Assembly (NCBI GenBank): GCA_949471785.1 | Contig: CASWRE010000016.1 | Location: forward strand, 1 to 64,000 | Direction of reading: 5' to 3' | Source: an uncultured Lachnospiraceae bacterium | Lineage (GTDB): Bacteria; Bacillota; Clostridia; Lachnospirales; Lachnospiraceae | DNA: 64,000 nt | Part shown: positions 18,742 to 26,388 of the stretch, in pieces | Layout of the letters: each line of letters opens with the position of its first letter | Position numbering within the stretch: position 1 is the stretch's first letter | Notes under the pieces: generated by a model | Database searches by the model: none | Told to the model about the DNA's origin: nothing | What the model saw: only the letters and a program-made list of their open reading frames with translations | Made by a program: the position numbers and the translations under genes

Positions 18742-18749
18742 ATATCGTC
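18742..18749 (-). promoter_or_regulatory. Possible sigma-28-like -10 upstream of cheA
   Basis: The minus strand reads GACGATAT about 46 bases before the cheA start, similar to the element GACGATAG at 6853. No convincing TAAA lies at the right distance. The 98-base gap must also hold the promoter for the divergent gene at 18795. Confidence 0.3.
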
Positions 18750-18794
18750 ACTTAGGGTAAAAAGAATAAGGGTAAACTGCAAAGCAGGTGAAAA

Positions 18795-20210
18795 ATGTCA
18801 AATATTTTAAAGGTAACGACTCCCCCGACGGGGTATGAGAACAATTCTATCAATCGGCAGACCCCCTCCCAGCAAGCTCAGGATCTGAGTATCAAGAACC
18901 CTGTGGACCCCAGCCGCGTCGTCCGTCCGGACGGCCGCGAGGGAACGAATAACCAGGGACAGAGGGGAATTTCCTATGATTCCAACTTCGGCAATTTCGT
19001 ACAGTCTCTGCGGGAACTGTCCCATCTCAACGAAGTGATGGGCAAAATGATCTTCGGCGGTATGGCCAATCTGGTGGAGTCGGGGATCAGTAAAGGCACG
19101 GCGGCCAATATTGAGGCGCTGTTCCGGATGCTGGAAATGTCCCCGGATAAGCTCGCCGAGTTTCTGAAAGGCCAGATGGCGGGAGCCAACCGTCTGCAGG
19201 GGCCGTTGTTTGACATGCTGCGGGAGGCGATGAACGAGACTCGGATGCTGGAGCTGAAGACCGGTATTCTGGACTTTGTAAAAAAATATAACGATATGTC
19301 GTCGGGAAAGCATATTCTTCAGAATATCAAAGGGAATCTGGAGGACATAGAAAGTCTCATGTTTCGCAGAGACAGAGAGGGGCTGGAGGAGCTGGCGGCG
19401 AAGCTGCGTCCTTACAGCCAGGAGGCCAACGAGGCGAATGCGCGGCTCTTAAAAGAAGAGATCATTCCATATCTGGGCCGGTATATATCGGCTACCAGGG
19501 ACATGGGGGCAGTCCGCGACCTGATCAGCCTCCTCGCGCTCAATACGTCCCGTTATGAGAACGGTAATCTGGACAGTGTGGTGCAGGCGTTCCAGCGCCT
19601 GATGAATTTCCCGTCGTTCAGGGAGAAATTTGCCGGGATGACGGCCGATGAATTTCGGGGGATGCTTCAGAATGTTGACTTTGACAAGGCCATGGGGAAG
19701 GCGCAGTGGGCGGATCGGATGCTGAATATCATGCAGGCCGGCGTGAGGGGCGAAGCCGGGCTGGAGAACAGGGAGGCTTTCATGAATGTAATGAAAGCCA
19801 TGCTGGTCAATGAGAGCGTATATATGCCGGTTATGCATGCCATGCTGCCGGTGATTCTGGACGGTACGCCGATGTTTTCGGAAATCTGGGTCGATCCGGA
19901 TGAAGAATCCGGCAATCCGGGGTCCGCGGAGCGGGGCGTAAAGCTGCTGATCAAATTTGATTTAAAAGATGTTGGTTTTTTCGATATGATGATGTATTAT
20001 GAAAAGGGGAAGATGGATATGCTGATCCATTACCCGAAGGAGTTGGCGGAGCATGAAAGCGAGATTCGTGACGGTATCCGGAACATCATGAAGAAAAACC
20101 ATATGGAACTGGAATATCTTGCCGTGGAGCAGAGCGAACAGTCGATACCGGTTTCCGCCGCGTTCCCGAAGATATTTGAAAGGAGAAACTCAATCAATGT
20201 CACAATTTGA
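18795..20210 (+). CDS. FliK-like / YlqG-like protein of the flagellar export apparatus
   Basis: The 471-aa product has a disordered Pro/Gln/Asn-rich start (residues ~1-60), a long helical middle, and a C-terminal domain (from ~385: RGVKLLIKFDLKDVGFF, then KGKMDMLIHYP) that resembles the hook-length-control fold of FliK. It overlaps by 14 bases with a small FlhB-like gene. That pairing matches ylqG-ylqH of Bacillus and its clostridial equivalents. FliK proteins contact the C-terminal part of FlhB to switch export substrates, so an interaction between the two products is a fair guess. A canonical fliK also exists at 42.0 kb, so this would be a second, non-canonical one. Confidence 0.65.
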   Translation: MSNILKVTTPPTGYENNSINRQTPSQQAQDLSIKNPVDPSRVVRPDGREGTNNQGQRGISYDSNFGNFVQSLRELSHLNEVMGKMIFGGMANLVESGISKGTAANIEALFRMLEMSPDKLAEFLKGQMAGANRLQGPLFDMLREAMNETRMLELKTGILDFVKKYNDMSSGKHILQNIKGNLEDIESLMFRRDREGLEELAAKLRPYSQEANEANARLLKEEIIPYLGRYISATRDMGAVRDLISLLALNTSRYENGNLDSVVQAFQRLMNFPSFREKFAGMTADEFRGMLQNVDFDKAMGKAQWADRMLNIMQAGVRGEAGLENREAFMNVMKAMLVNESVYMPVMHAMLPVILDGTPMFSEIWVDPDEESGNPGSAERGVKLLIKFDLKDVGFFDMMMYYEKGKMDMLIHYPKELAEHESEIRDGIRNIMKKNHMELEYLAVEQSEQSIPVSAAFPKIFERRNSINVTI

Positions 20211-20565
20211 TGACGTGTTGAATAAAAAAGCGGTGGCGCTGCGCTACGATGAGAATAAAGATATGGCTCCGATCATCGTGGCCTCGGGTCTGGGCTACAT
20301 GGCGGAAAAGATCGTGGAGACGGCCAACCAGAACGGCGTACCGGTGTATGAAGATAATTCCCTGGCGACGGTGCTCACCCAGCTGGAGCTGGGTACGCCG
20401 ATACCGGAGGAACTGTATCAGGCCATTGTGGATATTTATGCGTATTTCCTGAAGTATACGCCCCATAAACGGGAGGCTGCGGAGGGAGAGGAAGAAGACG
20501 CCGGGACCGCAGAAGAGACCAGGGCGGACGGAGAGAAAGAAAACCAGGAGAATGTTCCCGAATGA
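20197..20565 (+). CDS. FlhB-like cytoplasmic-domain protein (YlqH/FlhX type)
   Basis: The 122-aa product corresponds to the cytoplasmic C-terminal domain of FlhB only, with no membrane spans. Its core (AVALRYDENKDMAPIIVASG, then EKIVETANQNGVPVYEDNSL) aligns with FlhB after the cleavage site. The NPTH autocleavage motif is replaced by NKKA, so it starts where cleaved FlhB would. The C-terminus is acidic (Glu/Asp-rich). ATG 20197 has AAAGGAGA upstream and overlaps the previous gene. In the family it can partly stand in for the FlhB C-terminal fragment; here the role is inferred. Confidence 0.85.
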   Translation: MSQFDDVLNKKAVALRYDENKDMAPIIVASGLGYMAEKIVETANQNGVPVYEDNSLATVLTQLELGTPIPEELYQAIVDIYAYFLKYTPHKREAAEGEEEDAGTAEETRADGEKENQENVPE

Positions 20566-20586
20566 TCGGGGATATTCTCCTGGTTT
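20540..20586. terminator. Strong terminator after the FlhB-like gene
   Basis: A 14-bp perfect outer stem (AAAACCAGGAGAAT with its complement), a further GC inner stem, then TTTTTT. It separates convergent genes and includes the stop codon of the FlhB-like gene. Confidence 0.93.
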
Positions 20587-20612
20587 TTTGCGAACTGCCG
20601 TCATGGAGTTCC

Positions 20613-21236
20613 TTATTGTTTCTGCTCTTTTATTTTAGCCTGAAGGACTTCTGTTTGATAAACAAATTTCCGTATTTTGGCTTCGGCCTTGGCGGTAAGA
20701 TTCAAAAACTGGCAGCCGTAGGCGAAAACCCCCTCTTTGCGTACAGGGCGGCGCTTCTGTATGCGGGCCTTGACAAATACGGGATCTCTGGCGTCGGGCA
20801 AAATTGCGGACAGCGTATCTCCGGGAGTGAATTCTCTTTTGGAGACGAAGAGGAAACCGCCGGTACCGATATCCTTGATCGTAAGGGAATATTCCCTGGA
20901 TTCCGTGTCCAGCCAGATGGAGGTGTGGACGGAGACATATACGCGGAAATTGCTCTGCAATTCCGGGATATCATTGGTGGTTCCGTCGATCTGCCAGCGG
21001 GCAGGGTCTTCCGGGCAAGGCTGCAGCTCTCCCTGAAGGGTGTAGATAAAGGCCCTGTAATCGTACTGCCGGCCGTCCGGCATCACAAAAAACTGGGCCG
21101 GTAGCGGCTCTTTGGGCATGCCGGAAAAATAGAAACGCGCCGAATCCAGGCTGAGTCGGGTAAAACGCGCCGGCAGAAGAACGGAACAATCCATATTGTA
21201 CAGGGTTGCGCCTGTGGTTTTTTCTGATACTGTCAT
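20613..21236 (-). CDS. PilZ-domain protein, degenerate ligand motif
   Basis: A 207-aa cytoplasmic protein of the YcgR/DgrA layout: an N-terminal beta domain (residues ~1-95) and a C-terminal PilZ domain. PilZ domains bind cyclic di-GMP through RxxxR and D/NxSxxG motifs. Here the first is reduced to LQSNFRV, with the leading arginines missing, and the second reads DIGTGG with Gly in place of Ser. Ligand binding is therefore doubtful. I chose ATG 21236, which has GAGGTG close by. It lies 7 bases after a PilZ paralogue. YcgR-type proteins act as flagellar brakes. Confidence 0.82.
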   Translation of the reverse strand: MTVSEKTTGATLYNMDCSVLLPARFTRLSLDSARFYFSGMPKEPLPAQFFVMPDGRQYDYRAFIYTLQGELQPCPEDPARWQIDGTTNDIPELQSNFRVYVSVHTSIWLDTESREYSLTIKDIGTGGFLFVSKREFTPGDTLSAILPDARDPVFVKARIQKRRPVRKEGVFAYGCQFLNLTAKAEAKIRKFVYQTEVLQAKIKEQKQ

Positions 21237-21243
21237 AGTCACC

Positions 21244-21855
21244 TCATCGCGTCTGGCGCAGCTGCTTTTTATATACAAACTGGCGTATATCCCGCTCGGC
21301 GCTGTTTGTCATATTGATGAACTGGCAGCCATAGCCAAAAAGTTCTTTCCTGAGCTGCTGCTCCCGCAGAGTGACCGCCGTTAAAGACTGTTCCCGTTTG
21401 GAGAAGCAATATTTGAAAGTGAATGCCTCGTCGCGTTTGAGGCGTATATCCTTTGTGACCAGAAAGATTCCGCCCACGCTGATATTTTCGATAAAACCGT
21501 GGAACTCTTTCCTCTGGGCGGGAGCAAAAAAGACAAGTTCTTCCTCCAGCTTTACCCGGAGGTCTTTCTGCCGCTGCTGGGTTTCCAGCACTTCAAGGAT
21601 ATGGCAGTCGGCAGCCCATATCTCCATGGCCCACGGATCTGAATTCTTTCGGACGATAAGCTCGCAGAAAGTCTTTATGTATCCGACGACGCGGTCATAA
21701 AAATCAATCCGAATCCGGCTTAACGATAGCCCGGAAACGCTGTCGTCATCAAAAAAAAGTGTAATATTGTCCTCGACAGATACCACTCTGCCCGGAATCC
21801 GTATGCCTTCCTCCGGGCCGTAGATCATGCATGCGTCGCAGCTTTTTAAAAGCAT
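21244..21855 (-). CDS. PilZ-domain protein, YcgR/DgrA-like
   Basis: A 203-aa paralogue of the PilZ protein that follows it. The N-terminal domain (PGRVVSVEDNITLFFDDD near residue 20) is followed by a PilZ domain with QRQKDLRVKLEE near 100 and the intact motif NISVGG near 130. Compared with the family's QRRxxFR, the second arginine is Gln, so binding of cyclic di-GMP may be weak. I chose ATG 21855 because GGGGGAGGG lies upstream. It is divergent from the glycosyltransferase gene at 22042 and next to the flagellin locus. Confidence 0.82.
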   Translation of the reverse strand: MLLKSCDACMIYGPEEGIRIPGRVVSVEDNITLFFDDDSVSGLSLSRIRIDFYDRVVGYIKTFCELIVRKNSDPWAMEIWAADCHILEVLETQQRQKDLRVKLEEELVFFAPAQRKEFHGFIENISVGGIFLVTKDIRLKRDEAFTFKYCFSKREQSLTAVTLREQQLRKELFGYGCQFINMTNSAERDIRQFVYKKQLRQTR

Positions 21856-21953
21856 GGTCCACCCTCCCCCTGAAAATATAAAATTTCTGTTTTGCATTTT
21901 CACAGTTTCTGCTATTCTAAAAGTAGTGTATCATGACGGGAGGGGAATTGCAA

Positions 21954-22079
21954 ATGTTATTTCCGGCGGGTATGATGAGAAGAAGAGAAAATGTTAGGGG
22001 CCGCGGAGTTGAACGGCAACGAAAAGACGAGGAGGCTGCATATGAAAACGATAGGACTTGTTATGATTGTGAAGAATGA
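21954..22079 (+). CDS. Possible 41-codon leader ORF overlapping the GT2 gene
   Basis: A small open frame begins at ATG 21954, 8 nt after GGGAGGGG, the best ribosome site in this gap. It runs through the start of the GT2 gene in another frame and stops at 22079. The peptide is basic (MMRRRE, then RGRGVERQRK) and ends in CYDCEE. It could couple translation to the GT2 gene, or be chance. No homology is recognised. Confidence 0.25.
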   Translation: MLFPAGMMRRRENVRGRGVERQRKDEEAAYENDRTCYDCEE

Positions 22080-23112
22080 GGGCCGGAATCTGGGGAAGTG
22101 CCTGTCCCTGGCCGGAAAGCTGGCGGACGGGATCTATATCACCGATACCGGTTCCGAGGACGACACCATAGAGATCGCGCGGAAATTCGGGGCGCATATT
22201 TCCCATTTCGCCTGGCGGGATGATTTTGCGGCGGCCAAAAATTATGCCCTGGAGCAGTCCCCCTGCGACTGGAATCTGATTCTGGACGCCGACGAATACC
22301 TGATATCGGGCGGTCGGAAGGACTTGCAGGCATTTGTGGAGAAAGGCGGCCGCCTGGGGGCCGTGGAGAGGCACGACAGCTACAGGGAGGATAATGGCGA
22401 GATCAGCCAGAGCCGCACCTATACCACCCGCTTGATTCCCCGGGGGACGTTTATGGAAGGACGTGTGCACGAACAGGTGGCCAGCGATCTGCCCGTGGCG
22501 GCGGTCCCCCTGGTGTTTGCGCACGACGGCTATCTGCAGGGCGGCAAGGGGGAGAGGAATCTGGAGATCCTCCTGGATGAGCTTGGGCATACGCCGGAGG
22601 ACAGTTACCTGCTGTACCAGGCGGCCCGGACCCTGTGGCTGATGAAGCAGTATGACCGGGCGGACCGGTATTTTGAAGAGTTTTACCGGCTGACGCCGGC
22701 CGCCGGGACGGGCTATCGCATGAACGGCGTTGTTTCTTATATATATAACCTGATGGAAACGGGGAAATATGACAGGGGGCTGGAGGTGATCGACAGAGAA
22801 AAGGAAAGGCTGGGGGGCTACGCGGATTTCCAGTTTGCCTGCGGCGCCTTTTACACGAAGACCGTGCTCTCGGACGTGGGGCGGTACATGGCCTATCTTC
22901 CGGAAATCGAGCGTTCCTACCGCCGCTGCCTTAAGATCGGCGAAGTGCCCGGCCACGAGTGCGTGCGGGGCAACGGCTCTTTCAAAGCCGCTTATAATCT
23001 GGGAGTCTGGTTTGAAGTGAACGGCAAGAGCCAGGCGGCCCGCACCTACTATGGCCGGGCGGCGGCCGACGGGTACGGGCCGGCGGCCGAGCGGCTGAAA
23101 AGCCTGAAATAA
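22042..23112 (+). CDS. Family 2 glycosyltransferase with TPR-like C-terminus
   Basis: A 356-aa protein. Residues ~1-210 form a GT-A domain: IGLVMIVKNEGRNL at the nucleotide-sugar site, ITDTGSEDDT, and LDADEYL as the DxD metal/sugar-phosphate motif. The C-terminal ~140 residues are helical, with TPR-like repeats (YQAARTLWLMKQYDRADRYF). Such SunS/Lgt-like GT2-TPR enzymes often modify proteins. AGGAGG lies 6 nt before ATG 22042. Its position directly before flagellin suggests flagellin or another filament protein as target; that is inference. Confidence 0.85.
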   Translation: MKTIGLVMIVKNEGRNLGKCLSLAGKLADGIYITDTGSEDDTIEIARKFGAHISHFAWRDDFAAAKNYALEQSPCDWNLILDADEYLISGGRKDLQAFVEKGGRLGAVERHDSYREDNGEISQSRTYTTRLIPRGTFMEGRVHEQVASDLPVAAVPLVFAHDGYLQGGKGERNLEILLDELGHTPEDSYLLYQAARTLWLMKQYDRADRYFEEFYRLTPAAGTGYRMNGVVSYIYNLMETGKYDRGLEVIDREKERLGGYADFQFACGAFYTKTVLSDVGRYMAYLPEIERSYRRCLKIGEVPGHECVRGNGSFKAAYNLGVWFEVNGKSQAARTYYGRAAADGYGPAAERLKSLK

Positions 23113-23150
23113 AAATGAAAAAGAAAAATAAAAAAGTTGAAAAAAAGACT

Positions 23151-23176
23151 TAAGTTATCCGGCGAACATTCGATAA
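23151..23176 (+). promoter_or_regulatory. Sigma-28-like flagellin promoter
   Basis: TAAG at 23151-23154, a 14-nt spacer, then TTCGATAA at 23169-23176. This matches the sigma-28 pattern and lies about 155 bases before the flagellin start, leaving a long untranslated leader. Confidence 0.72.
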
Positions 23177-23288
23177 TATATGTGACAAGAGGTTTTCGGA
23201 AGGACTTGACGATGTATTTCCGGCAAACGTGCCGGCATTACCGGAATACAGAGCGCGGCTTTCCGAATGCTTCTACCAAATACCATGT

Positions 23289-23325
23289 GGGGAAAAGGAT
23301 GTTCCCCGAATAATTTCAAGGAGGA
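23289..23325 (+). promoter_or_regulatory. Probable CsrA binding sites in the flagellin leader
   Basis: A 6-bp stem (GGGGAA at 23289-23294 with TTCCCC at 23302-23307) presents the loop AAGGATG, the classic hairpin form of a CsrA site. A second GGA lies in the ribosome binding site AAGGAGGA (23318-23325). The pair resembles the two-site arrangement in the Bacillus hag leader. Confidence 0.65.
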
Positions 23326-23331
23326 AATATC

Positions 23332-24174
23332 ATGAGGATTCAACATAACATTACCGCGTTAAACGCACACAGGAACCTGAGTAACAACAACTCTGCTCTG
23401 GGCAAGAACCTGGAGAAACTGTCTTCCGGTTACAAGATCAACCGTGCAGGCGACGACGCCGCAGGTCTGGCTATTTCCGAGAAAATGCGCGCTCAGATCA
23501 CAGGTCTGGAGACCGCTCAGAAGAATGCCAACGACGGTGTTTCCCTGGTACAGACAGCTGAGGGCGCTCTGACAGAGGTTCACTCCATGCTGAATCGTAT
23601 GGTTGAGCTGGCTACACAGTCCGCCAACGGCACATACTCCAGCACGAACCGCGCCGAGATGCAGAAAGAGATCAATGCCCTGACGAAGGAAATTGACAGA
23701 ATCAGCGCAACGGCCAACTTCAACGGCACAAAGCTGTTTACTTCTGCTACCACGATCAATCTGCATGTTGGTGAGTCTTCCGCTTCCACAAACCAGATTG
23801 GTGTTACGCTCAAGGGTATGGATTCTAAGAGCATTGGTGGAACCTTCAATGGCACCAAGGTTGGCGTTTCTTCTATCAACCTCACAACGGTGAACGGCGC
23901 CAGAAGTGCTATCGATATCGCCAACGGCGCTATCGACATGATCTCTTCCATGCGTTCCGACTTCGGTGCTCTGCAGAACCGTCTGGAGCATACTATCAAC
24001 AACCTGGGTGTGCAGACCGAGAACATTTCCGCAGCCGAGTCCCGTATCCGTGACGTAGATATGGCCAAAGAGATGATGACTTACACCAAGAACAACATTC
24101 TGGTGCAGGCTTCTCAGGCTATGCTGGCTCAGGCCAATCAGGTACCGCAGAGCGTACTGCAGTTGTTGCAGTAA
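23332..24174 (+). CDS. fliC: Flagellin, short form
   Basis: This is the filament subunit, exported through the flagellar channel. The 280-aa product has the conserved D0/D1 N-terminus (MRIQHNITALNAHRNL, then KLSSGYKINRAGDDAAGLAI) and C-terminus (RIRDVDMAKEMM, then MLAQANQVPQSVLQLL). The surface part between residues ~135 and 190 is short and Ser/Thr/Gly-rich, so the large outer domains are absent. AAGGAGG precedes the ATG by 7 nt. It is the only flagellin gene in the window. A strong terminator follows. Codon use is biased in the way expected of a highly expressed gene. The neighbouring glycosyltransferases make it a likely glycoprotein. The Bacillus name is hag. Confidence 0.97.
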   Translation: MRIQHNITALNAHRNLSNNNSALGKNLEKLSSGYKINRAGDDAAGLAISEKMRAQITGLETAQKNANDGVSLVQTAEGALTEVHSMLNRMVELATQSANGTYSSTNRAEMQKEINALTKEIDRISATANFNGTKLFTSATTINLHVGESSASTNQIGVTLKGMDSKSIGGTFNGTKVGVSSINLTTVNGARSAIDIANGAIDMISSMRSDFGALQNRLEHTINNLGVQTENISAAESRIRDVDMAKEMMTYTKNNILVQASQAMLAQANQVPQSVLQLLQ

Positions 24175-24213
24175 GCTGCGCGCAGGTTATATGTGAAATT
24201 GAATGTTCAAAGG

Positions 24214-24250
24214 AGGGGAGGCTTCTGATCAGGGAAGCCTCCCCTTTTTT
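24214..24250 (+). terminator. Flagellin terminator
   Basis: A perfect 11-bp stem (GGGGAGGCTTC with GAAGCCTCCCC) followed by TTTTTT, about 40 bases after the flagellin stop codon. Confidence 0.95.
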
Positions 24251-24322
24251 CTGAATGCCATCGTATGTGGGAAAGCCGTCGGCGACGGGATTTCCGTATA
24301 GTAATGAAAAGAGGAGCGGCGG

Positions 24323-26353
24323 ATGATGAATATACAGCTTACCATATCTCTGCTGGTATCGGACCGGCTGGAAACGCTGGGCAGATGCCTGCATTCCATA
24401 GAGCCCCTGCTGCGGGAGCTGGACAGCGAGCTGATCCTGGTATTTACGGGAAAGGACGAGCGGGTGAGGAAACTGGCGGAGGAGTACACCCCCCAGGTCA
24501 TTCCCTTTACCTGGTGCAACGATTTTGCCAGAGCCAGAAATGTGGGTATTGAACATGCCAGAGGGGAATGGTTTCTTTTTCTGGACGACGACGAGTGGTT
24601 CGACGACGTGACGGAGATCCTGCAGTTTTTCAGGAGCGGAGAGTACAAAGATTACGGGTCGGCCCTGTATGTGACCCGCAATTATACGGACTGGGAAGGG
24701 CGGCACTATATAGATTTTGACGTGGGGCGTATGTGCCGTCTCACGCCGGAGACGAAATTCATTTTTCCTATCCATGAAAATCTGACCCCCTTTCCGGAGC
24801 CTCACAAAAAGCTGAACTGTTTCGTCCACCATTTCGGTTATGTGAAAGACCGCAAACAGGGAGAAGAGAGGCCGAAGAACAACCGAAACATTCCGCTGCT
24901 TTTAAAGCGTCTGGAAGAGGAGCCGGATTCCCCGCCCTGCCTGGCCCAGCTGGCCATGGAGTATGATTCTTTACGGGATTACGAAAAAGCCATAGCCTAT
25001 TGCCGACGGGGGCTGGCGGCCTCGGAGAGACAAAACGGAAAAGAAATATATGGCACCGAAATCTGGATGCAGTGCAATCTGCCCCGCATGCAGAAGCTAA
25101 ACGGGGACGAGAGAGGCGCCCTGGAGACGGCGGAGGCATTTCTGGATTCGCCCCGGACGCTGGAGCTGGCCTATGCCTGGCAATGTGCGAATCTGGTGGA
25201 AATTTGCTTTGATCTGGAAGAGCACCAAAAGGGAATGAAGTATATACAGGAATTCCACAGGAGGTTTCTGTTCCTCCGGAATCATGCGGGGAAGGCGGCG
25301 CTGCAGGGCTGCGGGGACGTGACCTACGCCGCCGTGGAGGAGCGTTCCGCGACCACCTATTTTCAGGGGCTGGCCTGCGCTGGGGCCGCGGGGAATGCTT
25401 TTCTGATTAAGAGAATTCTCTCCTGGATGCCCTGGGACGAGGAGCACCGCATCGCGCCTTTCTACGTCCGGCTGGAGGCCTGGAAGATGAAATATCCCGA
25501 ACAGAAGGACGTCTTTCTGGAGGGCTGCGCCGGATTGAAGACCGGCAATGCCTATGTGAACCTGCAGAAGGCCTACCGGGAGGTGGGACGGGAGCACATT
25601 CCGGCGGCGGAGGGATTCTGGCGGCTGGCTGTGGCGGACTGTCCTCCGGGCCTTGCCTGGGAACTGGTGCAGATGGCCGTCTGCCATCGGTTCCCGCTGG
25701 ACGCCTTTCTGGAGAAGATCACCGTGGAGGATTGGCGGGAATGCGTGGAGACGCTGGCGGAAATGACGGATATCCCGGAAATGGAGAAGTTTTGCCGTGA
25801 CGGCCGCCCCCTGTTTGAGCGATATCCCGTATATGGGGATATCCTGGAGCAGACTTTCCTGGAGCGGCGGCTTTCCCGGGGCCTTTTGGACCCGGCCCAG
25901 CTTACGGCGCTTCTGGGCCGGTATTGTCAGTGCGTGACGGACGCCGCCCGGCCGCTGTACCGGGAGGATGTCTTGCAAAATGGGGACGCCTATGCGCTGC
26001 CGTCCCGGCTTCGTTTCGCGCTGAAAATACAAAAGGCTCTGGACTGTATGGCGGAAGAGAATTACAGGGAGAGCATTCCTCCGGTGCAGGAGGCCCTGCG
26101 CATTTATCCGCGGATGTCCGCGGTGGTCAACAACCTGGTCCAGTATCTGCGGGATCAGATACAGCATCCGCCCCGGGTCGTATCCGAGGAGTTTGTTCAG
26201 CTGGGCGGGCAGGTGAAGCAGGCATTAAGGGGCATGATCGCCCAGGGGCAGTGGGAGGAGGCCTATGGCGTGGCAGTGCGCTTTGCGGCGATCCTGCCGG
26301 ACGACCGGGAAGTTTTGCGGTTGAAGCAGCAGATTTTGCGCAGAGAAAAGTAG
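24323..26353 (+). CDS. Large family 2 glycosyltransferase with helical repeat region
   Basis: A 676-aa protein. The first ~230 residues are a GT-A domain: LTISLLVSDRLETLGRCL, ARARNVGIEHA, and FLFLDDDEWFDD with the metal-binding acidic motif. Residues ~250-676 are almost entirely helical, with TPR-like pairs (LAQLAMEYDSLRDYEKAIAY, QLAMEY). The closest architecture is the clostridial GT2-TPR enzymes found at flagellin loci. It starts at ATG 24323 (next codon also ATG), after GAGGAG. The gene is GC-rich and is followed by the two CgeB-like genes after 35 bases, probably as one operon. Confidence 0.83.
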   Translation: MMNIQLTISLLVSDRLETLGRCLHSIEPLLRELDSELILVFTGKDERVRKLAEEYTPQVIPFTWCNDFARARNVGIEHARGEWFLFLDDDEWFDDVTEILQFFRSGEYKDYGSALYVTRNYTDWEGRHYIDFDVGRMCRLTPETKFIFPIHENLTPFPEPHKKLNCFVHHFGYVKDRKQGEERPKNNRNIPLLLKRLEEEPDSPPCLAQLAMEYDSLRDYEKAIAYCRRGLAASERQNGKEIYGTEIWMQCNLPRMQKLNGDERGALETAEAFLDSPRTLELAYAWQCANLVEICFDLEEHQKGMKYIQEFHRRFLFLRNHAGKAALQGCGDVTYAAVEERSATTYFQGLACAGAAGNAFLIKRILSWMPWDEEHRIAPFYVRLEAWKMKYPEQKDVFLEGCAGLKTGNAYVNLQKAYREVGREHIPAAEGFWRLAVADCPPGLAWELVQMAVCHRFPLDAFLEKITVEDWRECVETLAEMTDIPEMEKFCRDGRPLFERYPVYGDILEQTFLERRLSRGLLDPAQLTALLGRYCQCVTDAARPLYREDVLQNGDAYALPSRLRFALKIQKALDCMAEENYRESIPPVQEALRIYPRMSAVVNNLVQYLRDQIQHPPRVVSEEFVQLGGQVKQALRGMIAQGQWEEAYGVAVRFAAILPDDREVLRLKQQILRREK

Positions 26354-26388
26354 TCCCGGACGAATGTGTGGGGGAAAGAGGCAGGACG

